Assembly: GCA_036320915.1 (NCBI GenBank)
Contig: JAXBDG010000010.1
Span: 1,364,001 to 1,428,000 of the forward strand
DNA length: 64,000 nt
Direction of reading: 5' to 3'
From: Linnemannia elongata
Taxonomy: Eukaryota > Mortierellomycota > Mortierellomycetes > Mortierellales > Mortierellaceae
Translations under genes and position numbers: made by a program
The notes under the pieces: model-generated
Told to the model about the DNA's origin: nothing
The model's input: the letters and a program-made list of their open reading frames with translations, nothing else
Database searches by the model: none
In this document: piece by piece, positions 11,101-24,557 of the stretch
How positions within the stretch are numbered: position 1 is the stretch's first letter
Layout: each line of letters begins with the position of its first letter

Positions 11101-13345
11101 CTTCCTGAGCGCTTGGCGTCCAAGACGTTCTATTTGAACAACGATGACGCACGCCCAACATTGGTGGCGCCCGACGAGGTGACTCCACGACTTTTGCGAT
11201 CTCATGTACTGGCGCTGCTCAAGGATGTTCCAGACTGGACCGAGGTCGTCAAGATGTGGCGGGATCCTTCACAGTTCGGTGATGTTGCTCTCTGCTGGAA
11301 ACGGTATGATAGGATCGAGTGGATCTATTGGGGCGAGCGCATCCCTGGCGAGACAGATAACTTACACTTGAAGAAGGAGCACATTGGATTTGCCGATGGG
11401 TCGGACTGGGTCGGACGAATGGACGAAACTGTTGTTGGCCCGCAAGTCCTGGACAAGGTAAAGCTTCATGACATATGCTTTGTCACTAATTTTTCTCTTT
11501 GGTGAATGCATGCATGCTAAATGATTTTTGTCTTTTGTATATATGTAATAGACTCACTTGCTTGAGTTGAGACCAATCACTCACTACCCAACAAAGGCCA
11601 AGGATTCGAGTGGCATGGAGCTGCATGAACCCGATCCTATCGAGGGATATTTGGTCCGCGTCAGCACGTTTTCAGGAAACCCGATCCGCCGCTTCAGACG
11701 CCTGTACTTGACCTCTCACGACCACATGCTCATCTACACCGTCCCTTCACAGTCTCACAGTCCGACGATGCAGCACGCAGGAGCAATTGACCCCACAGCC
11801 CTGATGTTCTGCATCAGTCCTCACCACTCGGCCAACCCTGACCATAAGGACATGGCACAAAGTCGATCAGTCCGCCGCTTGAAGGCTCAAGTGAGATCGG
11901 CACAGGGATTCATCGACATGACCAAGATTGCGGATGTCCGAGTATTGACGAACCAGGAGTGGGAGACGGTGCGACATTTGCCCTACGACAAGAAGGACAA
12001 GGAGAATCTCACCAAACGAGAACGACTTGGGAAGGCGGTACAGAGGGTGGCGGTGGCTGCTCAGGAATCCAAGGCTCGTGCGGAGGAGGCGAGAGCGGCA
12101 GATAGCATTGAAGCTCAGGAGCAGCCGCAAATGGTGATGAAGGAGCCGGACCATTACTTTTTCAACGCTGCAGGAATCCCAGACGCACCAGAGGGCTCAT
12201 CCAGTACTGCCCAGCATAACTCAGGAAGCTCCGGACAACAACAACCATCAATGACAGACCTCGACTCCAACGAGCCTTTGACTGCTTCGCTCTCCAAGAG
12301 GCCAGAAGGATTCGTTGCTGAACATAACAAAGGATCGTCTTCAACACCGACGTTTAAAGACTCCATTGTCAGGTCGACAACCTTCATGGCCGACCTTCTC
12401 CTCCATAACGATGCTGGCGTGGTGGATCAGGCGGACGAGGACAGCAACGTGATCGAGATTGAGATGTTGGAAGGGCCTTGTGTTCGGTTCAGAGCCTTCA
12501 ACTCCGAAGCCGCTCATCTCTGGCGCGACCAATTGGAGAAGCTTTCAGAGTATTGGAGGCTGAGAAAACATCTGGATGTCAAGGAGCATATGGCTGTTTC
12601 CCAGGCCAATTACCAGCTGGCCTCGAGTTTGGACGATGATGAGATTCAGGTCGGCGAAACAATTCAGGACTGGGACAACGATCGAGCTGTGGTCTCGCCC
12701 TCGATCTGGAATTGGTGTGTTGTCAACGGTTGCCGGAGTGTGACCAGGTCTGGATACCTGTACTATAAGCCTCGACTCCATAGCACCTTCCGTAAGATCT
12801 TTATGGTCCTGACCGAGGGTATGTTAATGATGTTCCACCCGCACCGACGATCCAAGGCATCAGGACAGTTGACCCCGACGACGGCCTGCAAGCTACTCTC
12901 GGTTCACTCCTTGACGGACGTTTACATCTACTCTGGACACTTTTCGGACGAAGACACCAGCCACGGCACCAACGACGAATCAGAACGGCTTCCACGATTC
13001 TACCCCGACGGATTGATTGTTGACGACCCAGATGAGGACTGTACGTTTTCGATCTGGAGAGGCAAGCGGAGAAAAATGTTTAGTCGCCGCGGAGCCGCTC
13101 TGACGACCATGTCTTCCAAGGCCATGACAGGATCATCGCGCGTCTTTGGCAAGGATGGGTTGCTGTCGAGCATTGTCAAACAGGGGGTTGTCTATGGATC
13201 ATCCCCTCAAAGCTGTGCCGTCCTTCGTGCGCGGTCGAGGCCGGATCTGGAGCAGTGGGTGTCTGCGATCAACACGGAGGTTGAGCGGGTTGTTCGGGCT
13301 GAGCGTCGACGTGTCCGTGGCAAGGGAAATAACCATCAGCATTAG
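8198..13345 (+). CDS. SPO71/Mug56-like multi-PH-domain protein
   Basis: Exons 8198-9189, 9431-10541, 10648-11457, 11552-13345 keep frame and give 1568 residues. The N-terminal motif GHHRIFIGPV (residues ~11-20) resembles the Spo7_2_N signature of the fungal SPO71/Mug56 sporulation family. A long Asn/Ser/Asp-rich disordered region follows. Three PH-like segments start near residues 640 (ELQSEGWKEWWCVMKGPP), 1000 (PDPIEGYLVRVSTFSG; preceded by LELRPITHYPT) and 1360 (SVTRSGYLYYKPRLHSTFRK). In yeast, SPO71 acts at the prospore membrane with lipid-transfer factors; a role in spore or membrane development here is inferred from family. ATG 8198 was chosen because upstream sequence in the same frame is CT-repeat-encoded and not protein-like. 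An AATAAA lies at 13385. Confidence 0.8.
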
Positions 13346-14809
13346 CGTCCATAGCACTTTTGTGCTGTTCGTTTGAGGAGTGAAAATAAAGCGGTTGAAC
13401 AAGAAGGAGAGAGAAGGAGTGAGATCCAAAACTATGTTTGCTAATTTATTTGATTATGTTTGTCAATGAACGATTGCTGAAAGCTGGTTGCTCCTTGCAA
13501 AGTCGTCTTCCTCCTACGCTGTAATCATCCATTCAGACGTTAAACATACTTCAACTTCTTCCTGAGCATAAAATAATCTGGACTCGCAAGCTGATTGTTT
13601 GATGTGCCTCTTTTTTTTTTTTTGACGCGTCGCGTTCTCACGCGTTCATCGACTACAACAACGCAACTCGGTTTTGATACCCTCAAAAGGTACTGTCACA
13701 CATCGCCATTCATCCTTCTGCCTCTCGTCCATTCATATCTTCACCCCTTACTTTAGTCTTTGTCACTGCCATGGTAGTATGTTTACTCTGCCAGATGTTA
13801 ACCCCCTTTTCACTCCTAATTGTGTTTTGTCTATGAGAAAAAAAGGTATCAAAGAAAGGGCCGCATTGAAAGATTCCCTCCTTGTCACCCTTGGACCAAA
13901 CGTATCTTTTTTGTTTTCTTTACATCCTTCTGTGCCCACGAAGATTAACGTTGCTACCTTTCTCATTGATACTCTTATAGACACTATCTTTCTTTAACGA
14001 GAGGGGTGGTGGGAATCGTATTTTTTTTTATTATTCATTCTTTGGCTTCTTCGTTGTGGTCAAAAGTATCCCGCTTCTCATTCATGATTTCGATGAAAGA
14101 AGCGAGAAGGATGACAAAGATGAGCATGAAAATAAGGACGAGGAGGAGGTAGTGAAAAGAAAACAGGGGATATACTCGTAGAAGGTTTCCTTTATTTTAG
14201 TTGTCTCCTGGATTACACTGCACATATCCCCTTGAAGCAAACTGTGAAGTACGAGAGGAAGGAAGTTAGCCAGCAAGAAAGCAAAAACTCCCAAAGGAGA
14301 AATAGAAGAACGGACGGAAAAAAACAAGGAAAGGAGTGAAAAGGAGGAGGGGAAAAAAAGGAGACCCTTTTTAAGAAAGGTCCATTCTATCTGTCTGCTG
14401 TGAGCGCGCGTCAAAACAGATTTTGATGGCAATGGTCCCATTCAAGGTGTTTTCTCACCCCTTCTCGATCTTACCCTTTTCACTCACCTCCTTCTTCTGT
14501 CGCTCTTCTACTACCTCCTCTTTCTCACACGCCCTTGTTGCTTATCGACTGAACAGTACTCACACAATATATCGAGGATTTGAAGAAAGGTCGATGCAGT
14601 CTGTTAATAAACGATTGACTCGAAACTGAGTCTACCCCCTCTTCTTCGATCCACCTCGTCATATTTTTCCATCTTTTTCCTTTCTTTCTTTTTTTTCTTT
14701 CTCTTTTTTTTATCAACTTAACAGTAGAAACAAGCAAGCGACGATCCTCACCGCCAATCCCTTCCGTGACTCATTTATACATACAAGAAGTAGAAGACGC
14801 CTCTCAAAG
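13346..14809. other. intergenic region, no gene recognised
   Basis: This 1.5-kb spacer lies between two plus-strand genes. It contains the 3' end of the PH-domain gene (AATAAA at 13385-13390), short T-runs (13613-13623) and a CT-rich stretch at about 14640-14715 ahead of the next start codon. No ORF with convincing protein composition was seen. Confidence 0.5.
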
Positions 14810-17800
14810 ATGAGAGTTCTTTCACAGCCGATTGCACTGGCTATAACTTTGACAACCTTACTTTGTGCAACGATTGGGAGTATCGCACAGGGTCAAGGCG
14901 TGGAGCAACAGCAGCAGCAGAAGCAGGACCGCTTAGCCATCAACATCCAAGAAGAAGGAAGAGCGCAAGTAGAACCATCCAAGAGTCGCATTAACGGCAT
15001 CAGTAACAATAATATCCTTCGCGCTCAGGTGCTGACGGAGGGAGGCTTGTTGGTAGATCAAGAATTGTTCCACCGACACGCGTTCAGACAGACCTTGGTC
15101 CGTCGACACCATAACCATCCACGACACAAATCTCACCCCGGCAAGAAACACCATCATGGGAAGCATCGACATAGAAGGAAGTCGGGTCACCGATCCGGTA
15201 AACATCACCATCACCATGATCATCCCAAACATAGCCTCAAGGGGAATGGTGAGGCCATCGTTTGTTGTAGATTTACAACAAGCGTTTACCGACTTGCATA
15301 TATCATTTCTTGTACTAAAGTTAGTCTCTGTTTCTGTTTCAACTTAGCCACGCTGGTACATCTTGTGTGCGACCGGTTCGTCATCGATCGCATCAAGTGT
15401 TTACACAAAACAGAGCAGTGCTCTGGAACTATGGCAGAGGAGAGCAATGACAGGCCTGGCAAGTTTATCGGCGATGTCCAGATTGTCGAGGAGCGATTCA
15501 TTCAGATGGACTTGCCGTGTTCCCCTGACCTTCCAGCTCCATGCATCTTTGATGGACGCGGAAGTGAAGCGAATGTTGTGAGCTCTGAATACACGGACGA
15601 CAGTGCGCAAGATAATGTTGAAGTGGAGACTGAGGAGGAACTTCGACGCAGCAACAACAACAAACATGTCAAGCGCAACTCAGACTCCAAGCATCACAAA
15701 CACCTCCATCCCAATCACAACCACCGTCGTCCAAAGAAGGCTCATGGAAGCTATCACCACCACCATCATCAACGCCACAAGAAACAATATCACAGGCACA
15801 AGGGGCACAAGAAGCACCCCAAGAAGAAGAAGCTCAAGCACGTGTACAAGGATCGTTGTGTTGCTGTAGGCGATTTCTGTGGTGACAAGGTCTATGGATG
15901 CGACTACCCGGCCGAGAACCTTTACGTGTGCGAATCTGTCGGGCAGCCCCTTATCCTGAAGGGAAAAAAGTCTCCCAAGTGCATGCCCGAGCCCGATCCG
16001 TGCTTCTGTTCGTCAGTCGGTTCGATTTGTGGTTCGCAGTTGCCTCCAGCGTGTTCTGCGAACCCCAACGCGGTCTACAAGTGTGTTGCTCTTGCTGCTC
16101 GTCCTGAACTGTCGAAGGTCTGTGCTCCTGGACTCCAATGCCAGGCTGGCATCTTGCCCAACGGAGATGGTTGTGGTTCTTCCAACTGCAACTGCAAGGG
16201 AAGCGCTAAGGTCTGTCCGGACCACTTCCCTGCCTCGTGCGGCCTGAAAGCGAATGCGATCTACCAATGCGCTTTAGACAATGTCCCTGTACTGGTCCAA
16301 ACCTTGACCGAGACTGAGGTCTGCCACACGACTACCGATGGATCGATTGTCACGTCGACGAGCTGTTCGTGTCCCCAAGATGGACTTGTATGCGGTGACC
16401 AGTTCCCGGGGGCGTGCAAGGTTGATTCTGGGTCGCTGTATGCGTGCAAAAAGGGCCTGAACCCGGTGTTCAGCCGTGCGTGTGGTGGAGACAGTCGGTG
16501 TGTGCATATCTCGGATATGTCGGATGACCTATGCTTCTCGACCTGCAACTGCACTTCTTCTGGTCTGGTAAGTTGCACTGTTGAAAACTTTGATGACCCT
16601 CCTTCCTTTTTTGGAACAAAACGCGCTCTACAAACAAACCCTATCCTCGCTCACACCACTCTTTCTCTTTTTTGTCTTTTCTTCATACTCTACACTCGCC
16701 TTTACTCATTCACCATGCAAACAGGTCTGCGGATCAACTCTGCCCGGCAGCTGTGGATTCCTCCCGTCAACCCTCTACAAGTGCTCTGGACGTGACACTA
16801 TCCCCCAACCACTCGAGTCCTGCAATCTCGGCGGATGTCTTGTCAACAACGATGACGATGCGTGCTCCGCCGACGAATGCACCTGTCTCGGCATCGGACT
16901 CGCCCCCGTCTGCGGTACCCTCCTCCCCGAAGCTTGTAAAGCCAACCCAAACACAATCTATCGTTGCCCTGGCGGAAGTGGCGCCAAACCCGAGGCTATG
17001 ACCGTTTGTTTCCCAGGGAGTGAGTGTCTTCACAAACCCAACCCCGAGGGTGCTGCCTGTGGAATCAATGAGTGTCAGTGCCCGGGCGATGGATATGTGT
17101 GTTCTTCGGCTTTTCCGGAGCGATGCAACGTTCAGCCCAATTCGCTTTACAGGTGTACGCAGGGTGGGACTCCTGTTCTTGATGTCAAGGGTGACTACAA
17201 GAAATACTGCGCGTTTGGGATGGGCGGATCCGAGTTTATTGACAACTCCTGCGAGTGCAAGGAGGACGGTGTGGCCTGCGGAGACCGGTTCCCTCCAAAG
17301 TGCTTCCTCAAGTCTGGGTCTCTTTACACCTGTGCTAAAGGCAGACTTCCTGTTGTTTCCAAGGATTGTTCACCTAACAAATGCGGAAAGGTCGAGATCC
17401 CTCTCGTTGGCGCTGCCCCTCTCGCCGATGTCTGCCTCGATGCCTGTCTTTGTCCCGCCAAGCGCTCGGTATGTTCCCCCACTTTACTTGCTCAACTGCA
17501 CTTGGTTAATTGCTACATCGCAACTAAATATCCGTTTTCTAAATATTCGTTTACCCACGCTCTTTCCGTTTCCTTTGTAGATTTGTGGAACGACATTCCC
17601 AAAGCAATGCAACTTCAGGGCAAGCACCCTGTATGACTGCGCTGGTCCAGGCGAGGTTCCAAAGGAGCTCGAGGTTTGCTCTCGCGGCTGCATAGTCTCT
17701 CTTCTTCAAGACAGTTGCTCCAAGGAGAAATGCTCCTGCACTACCTCTGGCACTCTGCCTGTCTGTGGGTCTGAGCTCCCTAGTGCATGCAATGCCGAGT

Positions 17801-20800
17801 TGAATGCCGTATACAGCTGTCCTGGAGGATCAGGCACCAAGCCCGAGATTCTTTCGCACTGCTTGCCTGGTACTTCATGCAAGAAGCGACCCTTGCCTGA
17901 AGGTGCCGTCTGCGCAACCAACGCATGCACCTGTGTCTCCAACAAGGATATCTGCTCGGAGGTCTTTGGTGCAGAGTGCGGTCTACAAAAGAACACGATC
18001 TATAGGTGCGCGCCCGGTGAAAAGCCCGAGATCCTGAAGCCTTGCGATTTCACACAGAAATGCCAGACAATCTCTACCGGAAGCTCTTGTGCGTCTCGAG
18101 AGTGCAAGTGTCCCCGCGATGGTCTTGTCTGCGGCGAAGTGTTCCCATTCAGCTGTGGCAAATCAGCCTCGTCACTCTACACCTGCACGGCTGGCGAGGA
18201 TCCTCAACTCCACAGTACCTGTCCCGGTCGATGCTCCATCGGCAAATGCGAAGATCTTTGTGCCTGCCCAGAAGCTGGAAACGTAAGCTGCATTCTCTTT
18301 TACTCTTGGTTGAGGCGCATGTATGATCGTGAATGCGTGATGCTAATTTCATCGCGCTTTACGTATTCTTGTCAAAATACCAAGTTCTGCGGCAAGAGTT
18401 TCCCTTCCTCGTGCCGATTTAAAGCAGATACGGTCTACAATTGCGTGCGTCCTCAAAGCAATCCCTCTCCACGTGAGATCTGCGAAGAGAATGAATGCGA
18501 GATTAACATTGGCGATGACTTTTGCGATCCAAAGTGCAAGTGTACCACAGGCGAGGCTCTTTGCGGAGATGCTCTTCCAGCGCATTGCCAGGCCAAGCTG
18601 ACCGACTATAAGGAGAACGCGATCTACGACTGCCCATCTGGATATCCACACTTGAGGCTCCCTTGTGTACCTGGAACGCATTGTAAGGTGACCACGGCAG
18701 GGATGTCGGAGGGAATGTCAGAGTTGGCGATGCCGGAGCCTGCCTGTGAGCCAGATGCATGCAGGTGCAGGGACAAGGATGCGGTGTGCGGTGGCGCGTT
18801 CGCGGACGAGTGCAGATTCGACAAGGCTGTGCTTTACTCTTGCTCCGGTGGTCTGGGCTCAACTCCTACTGCAGGAATCAAGTGTGCCGCTGGAGTCTGC
18901 AACGTTGTAGCAGGACCTGACTCGTGCAAACCCGTCGTCAATCCTCCTATCACTACCACCACTACTACTACAACCACAACAACAACGACTACGACGACTA
19001 CTACAACAACTACAACAACCGACTCTAAGCCGGGAAAAGCTCCTCCAAACTGTCTCTGCTTGCGAGCTACGGATATCTGTGGTGGATCTTTCCACCCGGC
19101 CTGCGATTTCAACCCCACGATCCTCTATTCCTGCGAGGGAGGCAACGGCACCGAACCTATACCAAAGCAATCATGTGATTACGGAACTAAAGAGCTACCT
19201 TGCGTCATCCAGTCGGGACCTGATGCTTGTCCCAACCCTCCAATCGATTGCTCCTGCACAAATGCCGACGACCATTGCGGATCAACGTTTCCGCCTGCCT
19301 GCGAGTTCCTCTCTAATTCTCTCTACGCCTGTCCAGGCGGAGCGGGTTCGAAGCCAGAATTAAAGGCTGACTGTACTCATGGGGATTGCGACGCCTCCGC
19401 TGAACCTAATGTCTGCCCGGAGCCTATCAAGAACTGCAAGTGCCTGAAGACAAATGCAATATGCGGCAGGTCATTCGACGATGACTGCAACTTCGAACCG
19501 AACACGTTGTATTCTTGCGACGGTGGTAATGGTACGGATCCTGTGGCGGCCTCAGCCTGTGAGTTTGGCAAATGTATCATCCAGTCGGGTCCTGATGCCT
19601 GTCCCAAGCCTCCTATCAACTGCAACTGCACCAAGACCAACGCTATCTGTGGAGGATCGTTCCCCGCCGCCTGCGACTACGACCCCAAGATTCTCTACTC
19701 CTGCGACGACGGCAATGGAGCCGTTCCTGTTCCCAAGGATGTCTGCACTGATGGTCCATGTATGATCGTGTCTGGGCCTGATCTCTGTACCCCAGCGGCT
19801 CCCCGGGAGAAATGCAAGTGTGAACGAACCAAGGATGTCTGCGGGTCCACTTTCCCAGAATCTTGCAACTTCAAGTTTGACGGTCTCTACTCTTGCGAAG
19901 GAGGAGTTGGGGCAGAGCCCTATTTCAAGGAAAACTGCGCTAACGGCCCCTGCCTAGTTCAGCCTAGCTCAGACGTCTGCACGGTGCCTGACCCGATTAA
20001 CTGCAAGTGTACCAGGAAGAGTGCGATCTGCGGAGGATCCTTCCCAGAAGGGTGCGGATACGAGAAGGATGTCCTTTACTCATGTGAGGGTGGCTCAGAC
20101 TCTGACCCGGTTTCCGAGACCCACTGCATGGACGGTCCATGTTTGATCCAGCCCGGCCCTGACACCTGCTCCAAGCCTAAGGTCAACTGCAAATGCAAGA
20201 AGCTGTACTCCGTCTGTGGTGCTTCTCTCCCAGAGACATGCGGTTTTGATGCCAACACACTCTATAGCTGCGATGCCGGCGTCGACACAGATCCTGTCGC
20301 CATCGAGGCATGCAGTGAGGGTTCTTGCATCATCAAGTCTGGTGACGATGTCTGCCCCGCCAAAACCCCATCGAGTTGCGCTTGCTCAAATGCCGACCCC
20401 ATCTGCGGAAAATCCTTCCCTGAATCGTGTGCCTACGAGCAGGAGACCTTATATGACTGCTCGGGAGGAGCCGGTAAAGACCCCGTTTCTGGTGAACTTT
20501 GTTCTGATGGACCGTGTCTTGTTTTCGATGGACCTGACGCATGTACGGAGAAGCCTCCCGTAAACTGCTTATGTACTAAGACGAGCAACATTTGCGGTGC
20601 CTCCTTCCCGTCCGAGTGCGGTTTCGACACCACGGCTTTGTACGGCTGCTCCGACGGAAACGGAACGCAACCGATCATCAAGGAGACATGCCAGTATGGC
20701 GAGTGTATCATCCAACCCGGTCCCGATATTTGCCCAGAGGAGCCCATCAACTGTAACTGCCAAAACTCTATGGACACTTGTGGCTCAGTCTTCCCGCTGA

Positions 20801-23800
20801 GTTGCGGCTACAACAAGACGATGCTCTACTCTTGTGAGGCTGGTGCTGATACCGTGCCTGTGGAGCTGGAGGTGTGTACGGAGGGTGTCTGTTTGATTCT
20901 GGACGCCAACGATGCCTGCCCCAAGCCTCCGATCAACTGCAAGTGCACTAAATCGAACGACGTTTGTGGAGCCAGCTTCTCCCAGACCTGTGGCTACCTC
21001 ACGAACGCGCTTTACGAATGTCTTGACGGCGCCGGTCCTGAACCTACACTTAAGGAGGAGTGCACTGAAGGCGCATGCGTGATTCAGTCTGGTAACGATA
21101 TTTGCCCGAGCCCACCTCCTGGACCTGACTGCAGCTGCCCTGGCATCGGAGACTATTGTGGCGATGCATTCCTTCCCGGTTGTTCTTACAACTCGTCCAC
21201 CCTTTACGACTGCTCTGCTGGTGCAGGCAAGGACCCCACTATCAAGGAGATTTGCACAACCGGTCGTTGTGAGATTCGGGAAACGGATGATGTTTGCGCA
21301 AGTCCACCAAAACCGATCTGTGAGTGCACATCTTCTCTGGACGCATGTGGTAGTCGGTTCCCCGTCGCCTGCAACCTAAAGACAAACACGTTATACAGCT
21401 GCAGCGGAGGCACAGGATCAGCCCCCGTCGAGATCGAAAAGTGCAGAAGCGGCGACAAGTGTCTCGAGCGGTCAGGAAACGATATGTGTCCCAGCCCTTG
21501 TTTCTGTACGGACTATAAGACCAAGTGCGGGAGCGACATCCCAGCCGAATGCGCGAGCAAGCTGAATGCCACCATCGAGGAGAATGCGTTGTACGAGTGC
21601 CTCCAAGGTGCGTATACGTTGCCGGTTCTGAAGGAAGGTTGTGGATCGGACGCGGTATGTGAGCGTCGCACAGACAGCGATGCCTACTGCAAGAGTCTGT
21701 GCAGCTGCGACTATGATGAGGACCTCCCTCTCTGCTCCACCAAGTTCCACAAGGCCTGCCGCCTCAAAACCAAGGGAGTGTACAAGTGCAAGGACCATGT
21801 GCCAGTCGAGGTCGAGGTGTGCGGTAAGACCGATATCTGTCTCCCTATTGACGAGGACGATCCTTTGTCTGCATCACAATGCCTTGACCAGTGCCTGTGC
21901 AGAGGCAAGCGTATCGTAAGTCTTCTCTTATAGATTTCTCTCCATTGTTTGCTACCGTTATTTGCGAAAGAAGACTAATTCCGTATCACATTCTATGCAT
22001 GTTTTGTAAGACCTGTGCGTCCAAGTACAGCCCCAAGTGCGGATACGACTCCAAGTATGTCTACGACTGTTCGGGATTCGGAGAGGCTCTCAAGACCAAG
22101 GAGAAGTGTACGACCACATGCTACACCTACCGGAAGGGCGGTGGATGTACCGGCGATCCTTGCGTCTGCTGGAAAAAGGGAGATACTTGCGGATACACGT
22201 TCCCTCTACACTGTGACCTGCTCAACCACACCTTGTACGAATGCGAGGCCGCCGGGAAACCACCCAAGTATGTCGGGAAAGACTGCCTCAGCGACCAAAC
22301 TTGTACCACATACTCCCAGGAGAACGACCAATGCACGACCACAAACACTTGCAAGAGCACGACCAAGGAGTCAACCTGCAGCCAAGAGTACCAGCCCGAG
22401 TGTGTCCGGTTTGAGACCAATGTCAACGGAACTTTCAACACGTATGGATTCAACCTGCAGGCGACGGTGGACCAGAACTCAAAGGCCGAGATTTGTCCGT
22501 TCGGATGTTCTGGTGGAGTTTGTAGCGATTGTGAGTGCAAAGAAAATATGACTCGATGCGGCTACACCTATCCTCGATCGTGCAATCTCGACTACCATCG
22601 GATGTACAAGTGCGAGATTGGCAAGAAACCCAAGGAATCTGGTTCGTGCGGCAAGGAAGGATGTGTTCCTGGATTTAATCGGACCGCGGAGGATGGATCG
22701 ACCATTACTGGGCCGCTCAACGATACCTGCCTCAACAACTGTCTCTGCCGTTCTGCCAACAACGTAAGCGTCATTAGCTTTTTTCGTAGACATGTTGTCA
22801 GGGAAACATATTTGATGGCTAATCATACGATGTGTTACGTTTTATTATTAGGTCTGTGGACATGGATTCCCTGCAAGCTGCAAACTGGATCCGGATATGT
22901 TATACACATGCAGCGGCATCGGTGAAGAACCGTCTTCGCCTGTGTTCTGTAAAGGAGGATGTATGGCTACGACAAGGGACCACACATGTCGCGACTGCAG
23001 GGCCAAGACTCAGGATGTGATCGACCAGATCCCTACGATTTCGGCAGCCTTGACAAAGAACAAGGTCATAAACGGCATCACAAAGGTCATCTTCCCGTCC
23101 CTGGTCAGCAAGTTACCGGCAGTGCAGACGAATCTAACAAAGTTCAAGAATGACGACGACACGACCGAGCTAGGATGGACCGCAGGATATCTCCAACTGC
23201 ATCTCAACATGACGCTGAACGACTTGAAGCGTCTCAAACTGGACTCGACCAAGGTACCAACGACTCTCGAGACTCAACTTGCCAAGTTTGAGGCGGCCGT
23301 CACAGAGTTGGAGCTTTGTTCGAGCGCCAATGTGACACAGTGTCCGGATGTGCTTGAGACGTACGACAAGAACACGGCAGAGGCAATCAATTTGTTGAAG
23401 GCCACGTCGTTACCTAATGGAGAAATCGCGATCGTCCAGGCGGCTGTGGATAAACTCAGAGGAGTCATTGACAGTAACGACCAGGATGCGTTGGATGAGG
23501 CCTCGGAGGATCTGAACAGGATCTTAGTCACTGCCAAGTTAGACGCTTCTCAAGGCCCTGCCGTCACTGGGCCTCTTGAACTCATCATCATCACCGCAAG
23601 AGACACCCTTGACTGCAAGAGTAAGCCATTTTTTTTGTGCCATCATTCAATAAAAATTGTAACTGTTGTAATTGTTTAATGCGAGAGAGCTAACGCAAAC
23701 TTTTCGTTTCCCCCTTTTTCTATAGGTGGTTTCAAGCTCATTACGAAGGACTTGGAGGATCTTTGCTCGGCCTACATGCGGCGGTTGAAGGGCGAGACGG

Positions 23801-24408
23801 CCAGGATTGGAAACGTGCTCGAGGAGGTGTTTAAGATCAACCCTGTCCTTGGCTCGCTGCCTCTGTCAAAATCGATCGCCCCAACCCTGACGACCATCAA
23901 CGAAGCTCTTACCACTCGAGGCGAGGATCTGGGCAACGCGACGCGCAGCCTCCAGTCGTCGCTACTGCTCATTAGGGACGCGATCAAGCAGTCCCCGTCG
24001 TACAGCACTGACAAGGCCAAGACCGTCATCGAGATGATTGACGACTCCAAGCAGGTGTCGGATAAAGTCACAGCCTGTGCTGCACCCGGGGTGGATAACT
24101 GTGATGGAATGAGAAGACTGACTCGTGCGTTCGGACTGTCGGCATCGGCGGCGGTGACAAAGGCAACCAAGGAGGATGACTCGCCGAGTGTGTCGTTCTT
24201 GGCGGCGGCGGAGGAGGTCAAGGACAAGTTGAAGGATTTGAATAACCTGTTGAACCGCAAGACACCTGCGGATATGACGGAGGTCTGTGATGCGGTGAAG
24301 ACTTCTGCGGGCGTGTTCATAAAGACGGCAGATGTGGGTCCCTTGGGAAAGGAGCCGTTGGGTATGGTTAACCTTGCCTGTGATCGTGCCAAAGTCTGTA
24401 CTCCTTAG
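14810..24408 (+). CDS. giant secreted cysteine-repeat protein
   Basis: Eight exons: 14810-15248, 15348-16567, 16725-17468, 17581-18282, 18385-21915, 22011-22763, 22852-23620, 23726-24408. Together they give 8841 nt and 2946 residues in one frame. An N-terminal signal peptide (MRVLSQPIALAITLTTLLCA) is followed by two His/Lys-rich basic stretches and then ~30 cysteine modules of the form CxC-x6-CG-x-(S/T)FP-x2-C-x6-LYxC-x-G-x3-P-x4-C-x3-C-x6-D-x-C. Thirteen near-regular 62-residue copies lie in the large exon after a run of 23 threonines (residues ~1225-1247). The last ~430 residues are cysteine-poor and helical. No membrane anchor is obvious. A secreted or cell-wall matrix or adhesive role is inference; I do not recognise the repeat as a named family. 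Metal binding by the His-rich stretches is possible. The 99-bp first intron is a multiple of three without stops, so its removal is the least certain junction. An AATAAA lies at 24535. Confidence 0.75.
18952..19020 (+). repeat. poly-threonine codon tract
   Basis: Twenty-three consecutive ACN codons separate the irregular N-terminal cysteine modules from the regular 13-copy array. Codon choice is mixed (ACT, ACC, ACA, ACG), so the tract is not a simple triplet slippage product. It is probably an O-mannosylated stalk. Confidence 0.85.
19050..21490 (+). repeat. thirteen tandem ~62-residue cysteine modules (coding repeat)
   Basis: Read from the protein, the unit repeats thirteen times with eight cysteines each. 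It starts at an (N/D)C-x-C pair and ends at a D(A/V/I/L)C followed by a Pro-rich linker such as PKPPI. The DNA is diverged between copies, so the array is old rather than recently amplified. CG-x-SFP-x2-CG and LYSC-x-GG are the most constant parts. Confidence 0.85.
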
Positions 24409-24557
24409 TTCTGGTTTTTTTTTCAAGATATTTATTTAGCGGGCTCTTTTTTTGCAGCCAGAGCGTGTTAATATAAAAAAGCTGTTATTTCAGGGTACCT
24501 ACTCGTTGTTATTGTTTGAAGAAAAATAGAGAGAAATAAAGGACACATTTCATCTTA

